Positions 48,906 through 62,159 of a stretch of 64,000 nucleotides of DNA are shown one piece after another. The notes under the pieces were generated by a model. It was not told the DNA's origin. It saw only the letters and a program-made list of their open reading frames with translations, and did no database searches. The position numbers and the translations under genes were made by a program. Within the stretch, counting starts at the first letter, position 1. Each line of letters opens with the position of its first letter. The stretch is from Aquatica leii. Lineage: Eukaryota; Arthropoda; Insecta; Coleoptera; Lampyridae. The DNA is taken from positions 179,227,027-179,291,026 of the forward strand of contig CM069432.1 in the NCBI GenBank assembly GCA_035610365.1, in the 5' to 3' direction.

Positions 48906-49884
48906 TAAAAAAACTAAAGTAAAATTTAAAAAATGTAGTTTTTCTTTCATACTTTTATTGAACAATTCATTACTGTAATATTTTTGGAAATTAGGTTTTT
49001 TGGTATCCACATTATAAAATAGAATACTTTACACTTCCAATACTAAGTGTTTGTTTTTTTCAATTACAATTCTTCAAATTATAATAGCATGTAAGTCAAC
49101 TTTTTTGACTTGAGTGCTTCTGAGGGACTTAATTTTAACAATCTCATGTTTACGTACAAAACCACCAACTTTGAAAACTCTTTATTAAACGGTAGTTCAT
49201 AATTAATTCCATAAGCAATATTTACAATCATTATAATAATGTCCAAATTATAAACTTATAAAAAGTTGGGAAGTTAATCCTTGCTTACCGTTGCTTTACC
49301 AGCGGTCTAAAAATAACAATTTTCACTTTTCACCCATGGTTGTGAAGTGATTGTACAGCCACTGTGTTTATACATCTTATGATCGATGTATTTTTTATGC
49401 AAAAGTTACTGTAATATAGTGTCTTTTAGTTGCATTCGGTACTGAATTGGTACTACCGAAGTTGGAAACTGCGCTTGCTCTGTTGTTTTACAAAATTTTG
49501 TATTTTTGCTTTCCTATCAATTGCACTGTATCCACAGTAAAGTTATTTCATTGTCAGACATATTTAATATAACTTTTTTCAGACTTATATTTGACAAGTG
49601 ATAATAACAAAAATGCATTTGGGTTTGTGTTTACTAAAACTGCGTTCATTGAATTCTTATTCAAAAACAACATTCATTGTGTAAAATCTTAAGCTTTCGC
49701 GGTTGTTATGTTTATGATTATAATAATAATCACTCATTGTGATTATGTGTTATGTATTTCTGCTTATGTTCGTTGTGAATGAGCACTTACTGCGTGTGCT
49801 ATGCATAGTACTATATAAACTAACCCAAGATGCTAGAGTTGACAGATTTTGCTAGTAATCGATGTAGTACCATCATTAAATTCA

Positions 49885-50030
49885 TGTTTTTTTCATTTTT
49901 TTTCCAAAAAACGATTTTATTTTGCAAAAAAACACCACGAAAAATAATGTATGTAATTTTTGTAACATCGTCTTTTCTCTACTCTACACTCATTCTCATG
50001 CAGCGCCTACGGCCTCGCAGTCATTAACCT
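49885..50030. repeat. Dispersed repeat module A, copy 2
   Basis: Second copy of the 47079-47225 module in the same orientation, followed after about 1.0 kb by module B copy 2. Confidence 0.6.
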
Positions 50031-50179
50031 CTTCTCGTTTTTGACGCTAGTTACTTATTAATGTGAGTTATTTATTTTTCTGTTCTGTATTCTCAGTGGC
50101 TGTGAGTAATCATGCTGTCCCATATTACCTTTTTGACTGATGATCTAAATTAGATAGTTGAAAACAATTCAGTCAATTG

Positions 50180-50830
50180 ACGCAGTTTCTCAGTCATAAA
50201 GTTCTTCTTCGTCCAGGCCCTTTATTTTCCTCAATTCTTCCTTGCATTATCAACTTTAATTCAATTCTTCTACTTCGGCGCATGGTTCATTTAGCTAGTT
50301 TGTTTTGGTTCTTTAATTTTATTTTAATTAATTTGTTGAGCTCTGCATATTTTTTTGTCACGATTTTTTGTATTTTGTTTTGCTGTCATTAGATCCAATA
50401 TGTCTTCATTCATCCATTCTTTTATCTTCAAACTGGTTCTAAAAGTTAAATTGTTGGTTTTTGTTGATGCCACAGCTTCCTTTAGTGTTGCTCATTTTCT
50501 TTTGCCGACTTATTTATATTTTTCTCTATCTGCCAATTTTCTATTTTTTTGGTATCTTACGTTGATCAATGTAAAATCTATTTGATTTCTGATAATGTTA
50601 TGTTCTTTGTTTTTTAAGTCTTACCATGTATATAGACGGCTAGCTAGCAGTTTAAGAAAAGTATTCATGATGCTAAATAGTTTTTTTTTTGAGAATTGCA
50701 CTAATCTAATTATTCTCTCGTTTTGGATATCTACCACGTATTTGACCATTATTTTTTTATCTGCACCTAAACCCGCCTTTGCATTAAAATCTCTTAACGA
50801 GAAAGGTATCATTGTATAGACAGACATAGC
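50180..50830 (-). pseudogene. LINE endonuclease C-terminus and RT linker
   Basis: The minus-strand frame 50827-50621 reads DFNAKAG near its start (family GDFNAKVG, an AP-endonuclease catalytic block). NERIIRLVQFSKKKLFSIMN follows, then TFLKLLASRLYTW, matching the conserved NERGxxLxxF...xIxNTxF...(Y/W)TW end of the domain. Further down (about 50230-50590) comes the linker toward RT with NQIDFILI-like and WMNEDILDLMTAKQN and KIKIKEPK blocks. Several stops and frameshifts are present. The RT domain itself is missing below 50180. Wording is closest to RTE/CR1-type LINEs often mis-annotated as craniofacial development protein 2. Confidence 0.8.
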
Positions 50831-51029
50831 CGCCCAGAGGACGACACTTGCAAATTTTAATTTTGTTTTAATTCTTTTCTACAAAGCAATCATCCAGTGC
50901 AGTTTTTAAAATATTTTTAGTTTACTTGTGCGACACGAATTGCACACGTGCGCGAACACCTATTCTAAATTTTTTTTATTTGTAGTAGTTAACGAGATGC
51001 TTACATTTTCTGTTAATAAATGATTTCAT

Positions 51030-51150
51030 GTTATTTCATTTTAATTTGTCTACATTTCTTCGCACTTTTTTGCGAAATGGAGTTAGGTAGAAAACCAATC
51101 TGTTACTGCTTACGTTAACTCTTCAAAAGTGTCTATATTTCGAATAGTCT
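51030..51150. repeat. Dispersed repeat module B, copy 2
   Basis: Second copy of module B, inside the about 1.2-kb segment that splits the LINE endonuclease. Confidence 0.65.
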
Positions 51151-52049
51151 ACTGTATCATGTAGCCAGTGATGTTGCTATAAAAGTACTCTAATTACACT
51201 GTGGGCATAGAGAGATAAAACTTTCAATGTCATAACAATTCACTATCAATTACGTTTGTATTCAAATGCATGTTACTTTATTAGAAAAATCGCTGCAATA
51301 GAAAAACATTTTTTTTATTAATTGATATTGTTATGCGTATTATGTATGTTTTTATCATTAGCAACGTCTACAAATTTAATTAATTATTATTATTATCAAC
51401 ATCTATCATTACTTTAGCCACAATTAGTTGTCGAAAAAGTGTAGAAAAATTAGCTTTAATTTTTATTTGTAGAAATCTACAATCGCATTGCTTACGATTA
51501 ATCTATTGTATTCTATTATTTTGTGACAAGACAAACAGAAATTGTTACTATGTGAATATATACCGCTTATTAAAAATAGTGTAATTAAGGAACACTGTTT
51601 TATTTAGTGTAGGTATTCTGATTGTATAATGTAAATGTAGATTCTATTCACAATGCTTGAAAATATATTATGGTATGATATTATGATTAGTACGATCATG
51701 TTAGGTGGTCTCGGTTCATATATGGAGATTGGTTTAAAACTACGATTAAAAAAAGTACACCATCTCTTCAAAATCAAAATCAAAAAAAAGTTACATTGCT
51801 CTTATGGGAAGAATTTTTAAACAATCACCTAAATATAAAAAATGCAACTTAAAAAAAAATTTATAATTAATAACACAATTTTTGAAAAAGACTGTGGTAA
51901 TTCAAATTTAATTTAGAGTATTACATCATAGAATACACAAAAATTTTTTTTTTGAAAATTTTACATTTTACATTCCTCTATATAAATCACTAATTACAAT
52001 TGCAAACAAATAAAGCTGACCTATTAAAATCATTGTTTAAAATATTTTT

Positions 52050-52440
52050 CCCCAGCGTTAAGACTAATGTCATTTTTTGGGACTTGTGTATGTTTTAGTT
52101 TATATCTTCATAGAATTTTTTGACTTCGTTCTCTAGTTTTTTCTGTTGTTAGTGGTTAGACGGTTAGTATGTTTAAACTGAACAATTTTGCATTTACTTT
52201 TATTGTTACTATCCTGTCTGATATGGAAATAAATCCTAATACTTTGTGTGGTAGATTTTTTCGGATTATAATTACTGTCCTATTTTGACGATGCGAATAT
52301 ATTTGGTGACTATCTAGATTGAATATTCTAAAATCTGTTTATCTGATTTCTGTGCTTGTAAGAATGTCAATCTGCAAACGGTCCATTTCTTGTATTATGT
52401 TTGACGTTTTGCCTGCTTAGTACATGCTTTACACATTGGG
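52050..52440 (-). pseudogene. LINE endonuclease N-terminus
   Basis: Minus strand, one long broken frame: AGKTSNIIQEMDRLQIDIL (family ...IxxEMxRLxIDILGISExRW), then IFNLDSHQIYSH, IIRKNLPHKVLGFISISDR and IVTIKVNAKLFSLNILTV (family SDRIxxVKxxxxPxxxNIIQVYAPT), then TTEKTRE and HTQVPKNDIS just before the GDFNA block would follow. That block is found 1.2 kb away at 50800, so the domain has been split. At least four in-frame stops are present. The first part reaches only to about the WNVRT start of the endonuclease; any ORF1 is absent. Confidence 0.82.
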
Positions 52441-52449
52441 AGATTAAGA

Positions 52450-54370
52450 ATTCTGAAAAATGTCCGTTGCCTATTATTATATCATAGCGTTGATCGTCCA
52501 TATGATTCGCCCGCCTTTAAAGACAACTTGTCACCTTTAGAACAATAGAGTGCCCTATCCTGAAAAAGCATATTCTTTCTTTAAAATCAGTTAGTTCTAT
52601 ACAGCAAGATCGCTCATTATTATTCATTAGATATTATTTAGTCTGCATGATCTCAAACTGCTTATTTATCAAATACTGCTTATTTGTAGTTAACTCTTAT
52701 ATTTTCAAGTCGTCCACTATCCACAGCCTGTGACCCTACTAGTTATCCTGCAGACAGCCTCGGTTAAACTACTATTGTTCTATAATTAAATTTAGCCAAA
52801 GAATTACAGTAACTGTAATTAACTTACGAACTGTACAATTTGTTGATAAAAATGCTTTTAAATTACATTTAAATTTTATTTATTATAATCTCAACTGAAC
52901 AACATGTTTTGTATAATATTGATATTCAATACTTTTTAAAACAAGTTTTGGTACATCTTTTTGTTTTCTAAATATTCTCGATTACTATTGATATAATTAA
53001 TTTATTAAAGTATTTATGTTACATCTAAAAAGTCTACAATTGTTTTTTCAGAATTTTTGCCGTGTTTATATCTTTACGTAAAAATTTTTCTGTGTTTAAC
53101 CTATATATTTATTTGTAGCCTTATTATTTTGTTGTGTATTATATAGTAATTATGAAAAAAAAACGTTAAAAACTTTAATAAAACAGTAAGCAAAATACTA
53201 AGTGTGGAAAAGACTTTATTATACCAAAAAGCCTATTACTTTATTTTAGTTAAAAAACTTATCTTGTGTTGAAGACAGATAATAAGTTTGTCAACTTTGA
53301 ACAAAATCTTTTTAAACTGATGAAATATAACAGTGCTCAATTTGTAATTACATGTTACATGAAAAAGCTGTACCTAGTATAACAATTTTAATAAAATATT
53401 GTTTTTCTATATCTTATCTTTAATGTATAATATAAAATCTTGAGTGTTTTATTTCACAAATTTTCATATTTAATTAAGTTATTTTGTTGACACATTTTAT
53501 TAAATAACAAACCTACGTTTCATACAATACGATTTGGGTTTAAATACTATTTTGCACCGTATTATATTAAAATTTAATACTAATCTGGTTGTATTTATCT
53601 TTCGTTAGTTGAAATTTTAATTAAAGAAAACAAACTTGCAAATCAATTTTAATAGATCTAAGTATAGAGTATCATAAGAATGAGCCTTGCATGTATATGC
53701 AAAACTTGGTCAATGATGGTCAAAAAACCGTTTTCCGTGTAATCGCAGGTTTTAACAATCTGATATTTTAATTTCAAGTACCGTTCAGTTTAAACAGATT
53801 AAGTATGTCTTTATAATTAAAGCGCTTGTTAAATTTAAATCATAAGTTGCATTTACCTACATTAAAAACTTTTTAAATCAAAAGAATTCTTTCAATTTAA
53901 ATATAATAATTATTTTCATTTGAAAATACATTGTTTGTCTGGTAACTAGTCGTTTAACTCTGATGTGGTTTGGGCCAAATTTATATAAATAGAATGTTAC
54001 AGTTCTAAAAATTTCAAAATAATCTACCACCGGTTTAATTTTCCGTGTACGTAAGTTATTTTGCACAATTGAAAATTTTTTACGAGATGGTGTTTGCCAC
54101 AATATTTTGCATTTTATCTTATATTTTACTAGCTTATAAACTATAGTAATGTATCAATCTAGTTGTGAACACCGCAGTGCTCATATATTTTTAAAAGACA
54201 AAACAGTTATTTACTGTTGTGTGGTATCGGTCTTTGCAATGCAACTGATATAAATTATTATAGTTAAATGTTTTCTATTTCCTTGTACGTTAGTGACATA
54301 TTTTCCACGACAATATTGTTGTCATAATATTTATGTAATTTGACTGTTGTAATACGTTTGGATCAATAAT
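52450..54370. other. AT-rich stretch, no recognised gene
   Basis: Nothing is identifiable. A minus-strand frame of 74 codons at 53878-54102 has no family resemblance I can name. Confidence 0.5.
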
Positions 54371-54375
54371 AACAA

Positions 54376-54564
54376 ACGGTTACTTTTTTTTAAATGGCTT
54401 AAAATTCTCTTTACAATGATACCAAACAACTTCTTATTATCATGACTATCCCAGTAACAATAATTTTTTTAAATTATTTTTCTTCAATCTGACAAAGGCT
54501 AATTGGTTTGTTTGGTATCATTATAAAGAGAATTTTAAGCCGTTTCTGTTTAAAAAGTAATCGT
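54376..54564. repeat. Hairpin MITE, about 190 bp
   Basis: Arms at 54376-54428 and 54509-54564 are inverted repeats: GGCTTAAAATTCTCTTTA and ATGATACCAAACA appear at one end and complemented at the other. The outer arms end in a GTTACTTTTT/AAAAAGTAATC pair. The middle holds about 80 unrelated bases. Confidence 0.85.
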
Positions 54565-55004
54565 TCTATTTAAAAAAAAATTTACGATATTCCTTTGTTT
54601 TTATGTAATTTGTTTTTTTTTTAATATCTAGCAATATTAAGCTTTGAATGTAGAGCATTTTTGCTTCATAAACTTTTTTATCATCTTTTGTAGTGTAGCA
54701 TGTGAAATTAGAGCAAAAATGTCAAAGTAAACTTCCATTAAAACATTTAAAAAAATCAAAATTTTCAGCAAAATAAATCGTCAATTACGGACCTGTAGTC
54801 TTCTAAGGTTGTTGACCGCTAATAAAAATAAACTGTTCTAAGAAGTGCTAATTTCTTCTCAGCGATTTGCTGACACCAGTAATTAAAATAAATACAAAAT
54901 AATGTTATCAGATAACACGTAGTTAAATTACTGTGTTAAATGAAATTGCTATTTTGCACATTTTTTTAAGTACACTAGATAATAATTGTTCGTTAGTTGC
55001 GTAA

Positions 55005-55424
55005 ATAATTGCACAATCTGTCTAACTACATTTGCTGCTGCAAAAGGTCGATTTTGTACCTCTTGTCTATTATTTACGGGGGTTTTGTATTCACCTTTCA
55101 CATAGCTCTAGAAAAAAGTCTAAAAGACTGGTCTACAAGCTGACCAGCGTCTAATGACGTTTCTTCCAAATTAACGACCGTAAAAATTATATTTAAGAAA
55201 TTACAAATGTAGCGACTTACATGCGGAGGAGCTTTTTCGTGCATAAACCATATTGTCCTGAAAACTTTAAGGAATAAATCATCAAATTCTTGCGCAAAAG
55301 CTTCTTGTAAAGAGTCGCTTTTAAGTCTTACTGGTAAATTAAACTTTGTTAAATTTTATGAGTTTTCTTCATTCCAAACATGCTTGTTGTAAAAATTCAG
55401 CACTTCATTTCTTGTAAAACATCT
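55005..55424 (-). pseudogene. IS630/Tc1-mariner-type transposase fragment
   Basis: The minus strand reads FTRNEVLNFYNKHVWNEENS, then LQEAFAQEFDDLFLKVFRTI, WFMHEKAPPHVSRYICNFLN and, in another frame, LLDFFLELCER. These correspond to the family blocks FxxxGxxNxxNxHxWxxxNP, LPxLLxxVP...xRxxMWFxHDGAPxH(F/Y)SxxVRxFLN and PLDFFLWGxxK. The second catalytic Asp (HDGAP) is replaced by Glu (HEKAP). The first-Asp region and N-terminal DNA-binding domain are absent, and the SPDL box is garbled. No inverted repeats were found around it. Confidence 0.68.
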
Positions 55425-55429
55425 GAAAA

Positions 55430-58400
55430 TAATATCAGTGTTGTACATAATAAAGAAAAACTAAATATCATGAAGTACGAGTACGTTTACACGAATCACT
55501 TAGCATCAAAAAGATAAATCCGTTAAAAAATCGAGAAAAAATCAGATTCTCGAATATAGTGCTACGAAAGCTGTATTTGCATTTAATTATCTGTTTTGTT
55601 TTGATTACAACCAAAGATAAACGTAATCGTGTACACAAAGTACATTTTGTTAAGCTGGCTTAGTAATAATGCTAAGAAATAAACAATACTATCTGTTTTA
55701 ATTATTTTATTAACAATTGGTTTTATGGACGATGGAGAATTAAAGAAAACAATAATTAACACAATACATCAATACGTTTCACCGACTTTACAGCATTTAC
55801 GCCTATTCTTCACTGCATAGTTACAATTAACAAACAATTTCTATTTGTTTAAAAATCAGGTCCCGCCTGAAGATTTTAATTGCAAATATCTTAAAACTAG
55901 GTCACTTTAGATCAAATTTTTAAAAGAAAAATTTTCATTTAATGCTACAAGGAAACTACTCCTTGAGTTTGTAATCGTGTTTCAAATATATCCTGTATAG
56001 TTTCATTCACTTTTAACTTATTAGTTAGACATTCAGTATTTAAAGGTAAATATCGATGATTTAAAAATGTTTATATGTACTTTGGTCAATCGTTTTAAAA
56101 ATTTGTTTTTACTTTAACAAAAAAAGTCTAATAAAAAGTCAACCTTATAGGTTTGTAATATTTTTTCTTCATTGCCTTTGATATAATTTTATATCTTCAA
56201 ATTATTTTGTACAAAAAAGTAATAAGTTTTGAAACTTTGTTAATTTCTGCGACAATATTTTCTTTAACGGTGTACACCATATAGAAAACAATTCAGTTAT
56301 TTAAGCAATAGGCTCAAAGTCTTTACTAAATTAGAACTGCGTTTTGAATTTATATTCACAAATTTTATGAATTGAGGGTTTAGTTTTTATAAGAACTAAT
56401 TTCTCAGTAAAGTTTAAAGAAAATAAAACCAAAATAAAGTTATTTAGAAACGTCATGAGTGTAAGGTATACCAACAATTTTTCCTATATAAACTTGGCTT
56501 ATCAATAGCCAATTATATATTCGTATTTAACTTGGTTCTTGTAATTAAAAAAAAGTTTATTACCTAAATGTGATTTGACGTTTAGCGTGTCATAATCAAG
56601 GACTTGAACCAGATTGAAATAAAACCAAAAACCCGATCGAAACTGTTATTTTTACTTGGATTTTAAATTAAAAATCCATATTTTTATCATTTAGTGTTTT
56701 TTACTTTTCGCTAAGTATTATAAAAAATTATTATTAAACACGATCATCAAAAGTAATTACATGTTTTTAGTTTATTTGATATTTTGTAACGCAAGATTTA
56801 AAAATACTAAATGTTTCCATTAAATCGAACACAAAAGCTAATATTTTTGCAGAAAAAATTATTTTTATATTTCAAAAGTAATACTCGTCAAAACTCCACA
56901 TTTCAAATGTCACGGAAATCGATCGACGTTGCCCCGTTATACGTAGGTGCACTTAAAATCATCTCCGAAACCTTTAACTTGTGGAAATTCATATATACAT
57001 ATATATATATATACGTAAAAATTTCAAACATGTAACATTTTGTTGATAGAAATGTGACAAGTCATTTTTTTCTATACAAAACGGTGTAGTTAACGCGAAT
57101 AAACGCAGTTTATTTCTAAAAACGTTACAAAAACGCTTATTCTAATAAAATATTTAAATAATATATATATTTTTTATGTTAAATATTTAAAAAAAAGTAT
57201 TGTGTACAAAATATTTAAAAAAAAGTTTAAAGCAAATTGGGAGAGTTTTTCAGAAGTTTTATAAAGTCTTGAATAAATATTTTAACAATGTAAATTTTAT
57301 TTTTATTTCTTTTGCTTTTATTTGGCAATTAATAAATTTAATGAAACGTGGTTGTGTTTAACATCACTCTAATAATTATAATTACTTTTCGTTTTTTCTA
57401 AATAATATTTAATTTTTTACAAACCATATTTTTATGATTTTATATAATGTAAGTATATAGGTAGTTGCATATTTCTTTTAAATAATAAAACAGGTATGTA
57501 TTTATTTTAACAAAACATATTATTAATAGGGCGCTTTAATAATTTTTCTAATTGTGCGCTATTTGCACCTACAAAATATACGTAATCCATGCTAGCCATA
57601 ATATACTAATATTAATCTATAATAATAATAAGACGTCAAATAACAAACATTTACAGTAGAAATATTTATCAAATTACTATAGATTTTGATTTTGTCAGTT
57701 TCATTTAAAAATATTGACTACATTGTTCTGAAACAATTCCAAAATGATTATATTTTGCTTTAGTTTAAGCGCTGTTTGTTAACATTTATTTACTTTATAT
57801 TGTTTATTCTGCTTTATAATTATTATTTACATAATATTTATTTGGTGACACTTTATTACAAAATATGAAAAATTGAAGGTATTTTATCTTGATTTTATAG
57901 AATTGGTTGTTTTTGCAATACTTTTTATCGACTGAAATAGTTATTAAAGAATTTTGTTTGTTTTGCTGTATAGACAAAAACAAAACAAACATTATATCGC
58001 TATAATATTAAGAAACAAAAAATATGTAGACTATTGTAATAACACTTTTTTAGAAACAGTGACTAGATGAACATTAAGATAACTTATAACAAAGCCTGTT
58101 TTTTAGGCAAAAAAGGCTTGTTGTGCATTTGGCGAATTGAAAACGGAATAGTTTATTGCGAGTTTGTTTCCTGAAGATACAAATACCAATTCGACAAAAT
58201 ACTGCTGCCAATTAAATAAATTGTTAAAAACGTCAAAAGTATCAAAAACAAACGAAGTTTCACGAATCATTAGACGTCAGGAATAAATTAACCGTATTTC
58301 ATTGTGATGTTTTACCTCATCTCTTATACTCTCCAAATATTACCTATTCTGATTTATTTTGTTAAAAAAATATCATTGTCTTTAAAAGTTTATTCGATAA

Positions 58401-58720
58401 ATTATTTAAAATCATTATTTTTTCAACAAACCTTTGATTTGTTGTGATTAATTAATTTTTTTAGATGTATAAACGCTGAAACTAAATTCTTTTTAAATCA
58501 AATTAAAAAAATTTACTCAAATCATCAAAATATACATTCAAATTATTATTAGGGTCTCAGAATAATGAGTAGATAAACAGATCAACTTACTCTATAGCTA
58601 TTAATGTTAATAACACATAAATGTATATTGCAAACCCCATTTTAACTTATTCAGTATTTCGATGAACAATGATGCTTTTAAAATATTGTTTTTTATCTCC
58701 TTATTTTAATACACACAGTT
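55430..58720. other. AT-rich non-coding stretch
   Basis: No gene is recognised. There is a short TA-rich run at about 56993-57012 (ACATATATATATATA). Confidence 0.6.
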
Positions 58721-59059
58721 ATGTACTTGTACTACTATCAGCGTCTCACGAGACGGCACTTGGGGGCTGAGGTAAAGGGATTACAATTTTATGCGTTTTC
58801 GTCACTCAAGCGCATATTACTGCTGGTCCTAAAAACATCAATATCAATTTGGTATAGTTGCATCTTAGCATCCATGATGTTCAGAACTTATAGTATTTGT
58901 GTTTTTGTAGAAGTGTTATTTTTTGTGTGTTATTATACTGGTTACCGTTGTTATTTGGATCATTATTTTGTTGATGAAATAATTATAAACTTACAACAGG
59001 ATAGTGATGACAGCGAAGAAAGCGATGACGATATAAATACTGATAGTGATATAAATTAA
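58721..59059 (+). CDS. Unrecognised 112-codon frame with acidic tail
   Basis: It starts at ATG 58721 and ends TAA at 59057. The first half is basic and hydrophobic and carries two hydrophobic stretches. The last 20-odd residues are Asp/Ser/Glu-rich (DSDDSEESDDDINTDSDIN). It is the longest frame in the final 10 kb. I recognise no family. Acidic C-terminal tails of this kind end many transposon and nuclear proteins, so it may be the last exon of a lost element or simply a chance frame. Confidence 0.2.
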   Translation: MYLYYYQRLTRRHLGAEVKGLQFYAFSSLKRILLLVLKTSISIWYSCILASMMFRTYSICVFVEVLFFVCYYTGYRCYLDHYFVDEIIINLQQDSDDSEESDDDINTDSDIN

Positions 59060-61640
59060 GTGATACAAAAATTAGTATTAACTTTTATGTTCTAAAAGTT
59101 TTTTTAAAAATGACAATGTGATTGTATTATAATTGACACAAAAAGATTACGACATCGACACTTTTCTATTCACGATAAGATAATAAGTTTAAGCATGTAT
59201 GAATTACAATGTTTTTATTTCGGTGAAGGTTACTTGTTCAATAATCATTTTTGAAATTTATTTTGCTTTATTGTTAATAAAACTTAAAAAAATGTTGTAT
59301 GTACAAAAATGTTTAAACGTTTCTTTTTTACTTGATCTTGTCAATGGTTATACTTTTAGTAATAAATTAATTTACTTTCAATAGTTTTATTTTTATATTT
59401 ACGAGCAGAAAAAAATCACGTGGGATCTAAGCGATATGAAAGTTTAGAACTTGACCACCGCGAATTGTGCGAGGGCGCTGGAAGTATTTGTAATTACAAC
59501 TACTGAGCGACGTTTTTATCAAGTGTAATATATCAAGTTTTAGTAGGGATAAACGCATTCCTTCCGGGTGCCTTTTCGTCAGCCGCTGACAGTAGAATCG
59601 TCTCAAGTAAAATTACGAACGTCAATCATTTCTTGCGCAGCTAATATAGTACCAACAGTTTTGTTAGCGATGTAACGTACATACTTATCGAAATATGTGT
59701 TGAAAACCACACGTTTGATAATCATAATAAACCGCATTGTAAAAGAAGCGTTTAATGATATGAAACTAAAATGGAATTAGTTACCTGTTATCTGCAAAGG
59801 AGATTATTTATGGACTTGCGTGTAACATAATTCCAAGACATTTAAAAACTAAATACGTACATATTCGGTTAGAATGATTTTTAATAACAAGTTTTTTTTG
59901 TAACATAAACATGTTGTTTGTCGGAACAAATGATGATACACGTGGTTATCTTATCTATGAAATATGCGATGTTTGAAAAAAATATAAGCAGCAATTTAGG
60001 TGAAAATAGATGTTTTGAACAAATTTCTTTAGAAGTTATCTAAGAATGTACTTTCATCAAAAATTTATTACTTTTCAAGAGTACTTATTTATTTTTTTAA
60101 AATAAACAATCGCACATTAAAACAGTAGCCTTAAGAAACTGAAACGTACGTTGTAGTAGTCTAAATTTGGTTGTTTATTTGCAACACTATTTTTTCAAAT
60201 ACTCTTTTTTTATTAGTAAAAAATAATAATTTGTATATCAAACATAGAATTTTATTTGAGGTGATAACGTTGAAAAAAAATCAACGTTGTGTAATATTAC
60301 ATTTACATTTTTTAATATAAGAGAAAATCAATATGTTTGTTGTATATTAAAAGTTTTTTTCACTATTTTGATTCATAATGGTTTCGTACAGATAGCAAAG
60401 TTATGTAAGAAATTGTTAAACCCGTACTCTATAGAACTTGAAAACGGTTTAACAATGCTATGAAATAGACTTGAATACACGCTTCATGTTGAAGTTTACA
60501 ATTCAATATTTGTGTCATTTGTACATATTATACGAGGATTTCGAAAAACTAAAATTATACTTATAATCAAAGTTCCTGCACTTTTTTATGAAAAATTACA
60601 CATCATTTAAGTTTATTTCTTCAACTTCAATGTAACTTATGGAAAAAATTACAAACCTAATTTAGTTGTAAATGTGAGTAATATACTATATTATATACAT
60701 AAAATTGATATAGGGATGTGTAAGTTGGGGAAATAGCTTAACGTTTAGAAGTAAAACGTAAAAGAGGGAAACGAAAGCAAGTAGTAGTAGAATCTTTCCA
60801 AGTATTTCATGAAAGTATTTGGAATTCAAAACGTGTCATTATGGCTTCTTCGGTTTGGCAGACTTTAGTTGGCATTGACTGCTAGAATACAGATTTGACT
60901 ACATTTTGTGGGATACGCACAAAAGATGTAAAATAGGATAAGGAAACCTAAGTCTTCTTAGAAATTTAACAATTTGTATAAGCAGCGAAAATTCAGATTA
61001 TTTGTAAACTCCAAATTTAGAATTGATTTAGGAAATTATTTATTTATGGTACCAATTTACTAATAAGCACATGTTTTTTTAGAATCTTTGATAACTATAA
61101 ATAATTTTATATAATGCCGATATTAATAGCAAATATTAATATTCTTGTTGAACTAATAATAATTAAGGCTCAATTTAATCTAAAAATATAGAAACAAGAA
61201 GTTTTTGTAAACAAATTGCACAGCATATCTGTACATTAGTAAATTACGTAATGTAAAAAATTTACGTTTTGCAAATATTTAAAAAAAAATCAATATATTT
61301 GTTCTCAGGAAGTAATTTTACAGTCATAATTTAGAACTAAGTTCAATAGTCATTTACGTAGTAAGAAATGGATATTATTCATGCAGACATGTATAATGTA
61401 ATCACATAAACCACATTTTATCTGCAATTATTATTATTATTGTTATTAGAACAATTAGTTTAAAAATTAAATACACGTAATAAGAATTTAGATTATACCT
61501 TAGGTACAATTGTCAATGTCACCATCCGGCATTAATTTATCTAACTGGCAAGATGAGTTTTCTTATAATCGTATATACTGTATATTTTTTATTTAAAAAT
61601 GTCTACCTTCTGTTTAATTGCATTTAAGATATTATTAATA
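59060..61640. other. AT-rich stretch with a GC-richer patch
   Basis: The patch at about 59405-59660 is richer in GC and contains a CACGTG, but shows no readable family on either strand. A purine-rich run with a short open frame lies at about 60740-60890 and is also unrecognised. Confidence 0.45.
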
Positions 61641-62140
61641 CACTAGTACGGTAATAACTGCAAAAAAGTACTTTTGCGGTAATAAAGGTAATTATGACAT
61701 TTCGAAGTGTCATTATATATGACTACAAAAAAGCACTACTACCATTATCTAAATATATTATAGTCAGACAACGAGATAGGGACAAAGTGGACTTGTCCGA
61801 TAAGATGGCACTGCCTGTTTCAAATTCAAAAGTTTAGCAAAATTAAACACCAATATATAAAATTTTTCAATAATGCTATGCAACATTAGATGTCACTAAA
61901 CCTAATTTAAAAAATTGTACACAAAGATATTATACTGTCAGTTCGCTATCAGTAACAGTAATAACATTGTAATGCAAGCAAAAACAAAACGTGACAAAAT
62001 GCAAATAAAGTTAATGTAATAGCGAAGGCTTCTACGGCCGGAATCTATACTAAAATAAGAATGTCCTTCGGGTTTGGACCGTGTCATTGTTGTTGTAACC
62101 GAAGTTGCCAACGTTTCGCCCACTTTCGTAAGAGGCTTAC
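61640..62140 (-). repeat. Probable retroelement end fragment with hairpins
   Basis: On the minus strand, GGGCGAAACGTTGGC near 62115 and ACACGGTCCAAACCCGAAGG near 62070 resemble the CGAAACGT...CGGxxxAACCCG signature seen at the ends of many animal retroelement copies. On the other side lie a near-palindrome ATGACATTTCGAAGTGTCAT (61695-61714) and a hairpin around GCAAAAAAGTACTTTTGC. The element family is not determined. Confidence 0.35.
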
Positions 62141-62159
62141 GAGATAAATTTTATAGGAG

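Noticed and set aside
49830-50600. Several hydrophobic plus-strand frames that look like membrane proteins
   Set aside because: They are complementary-strand shadows of lysine-rich LINE coding sequence and of an AT-rich repeat.
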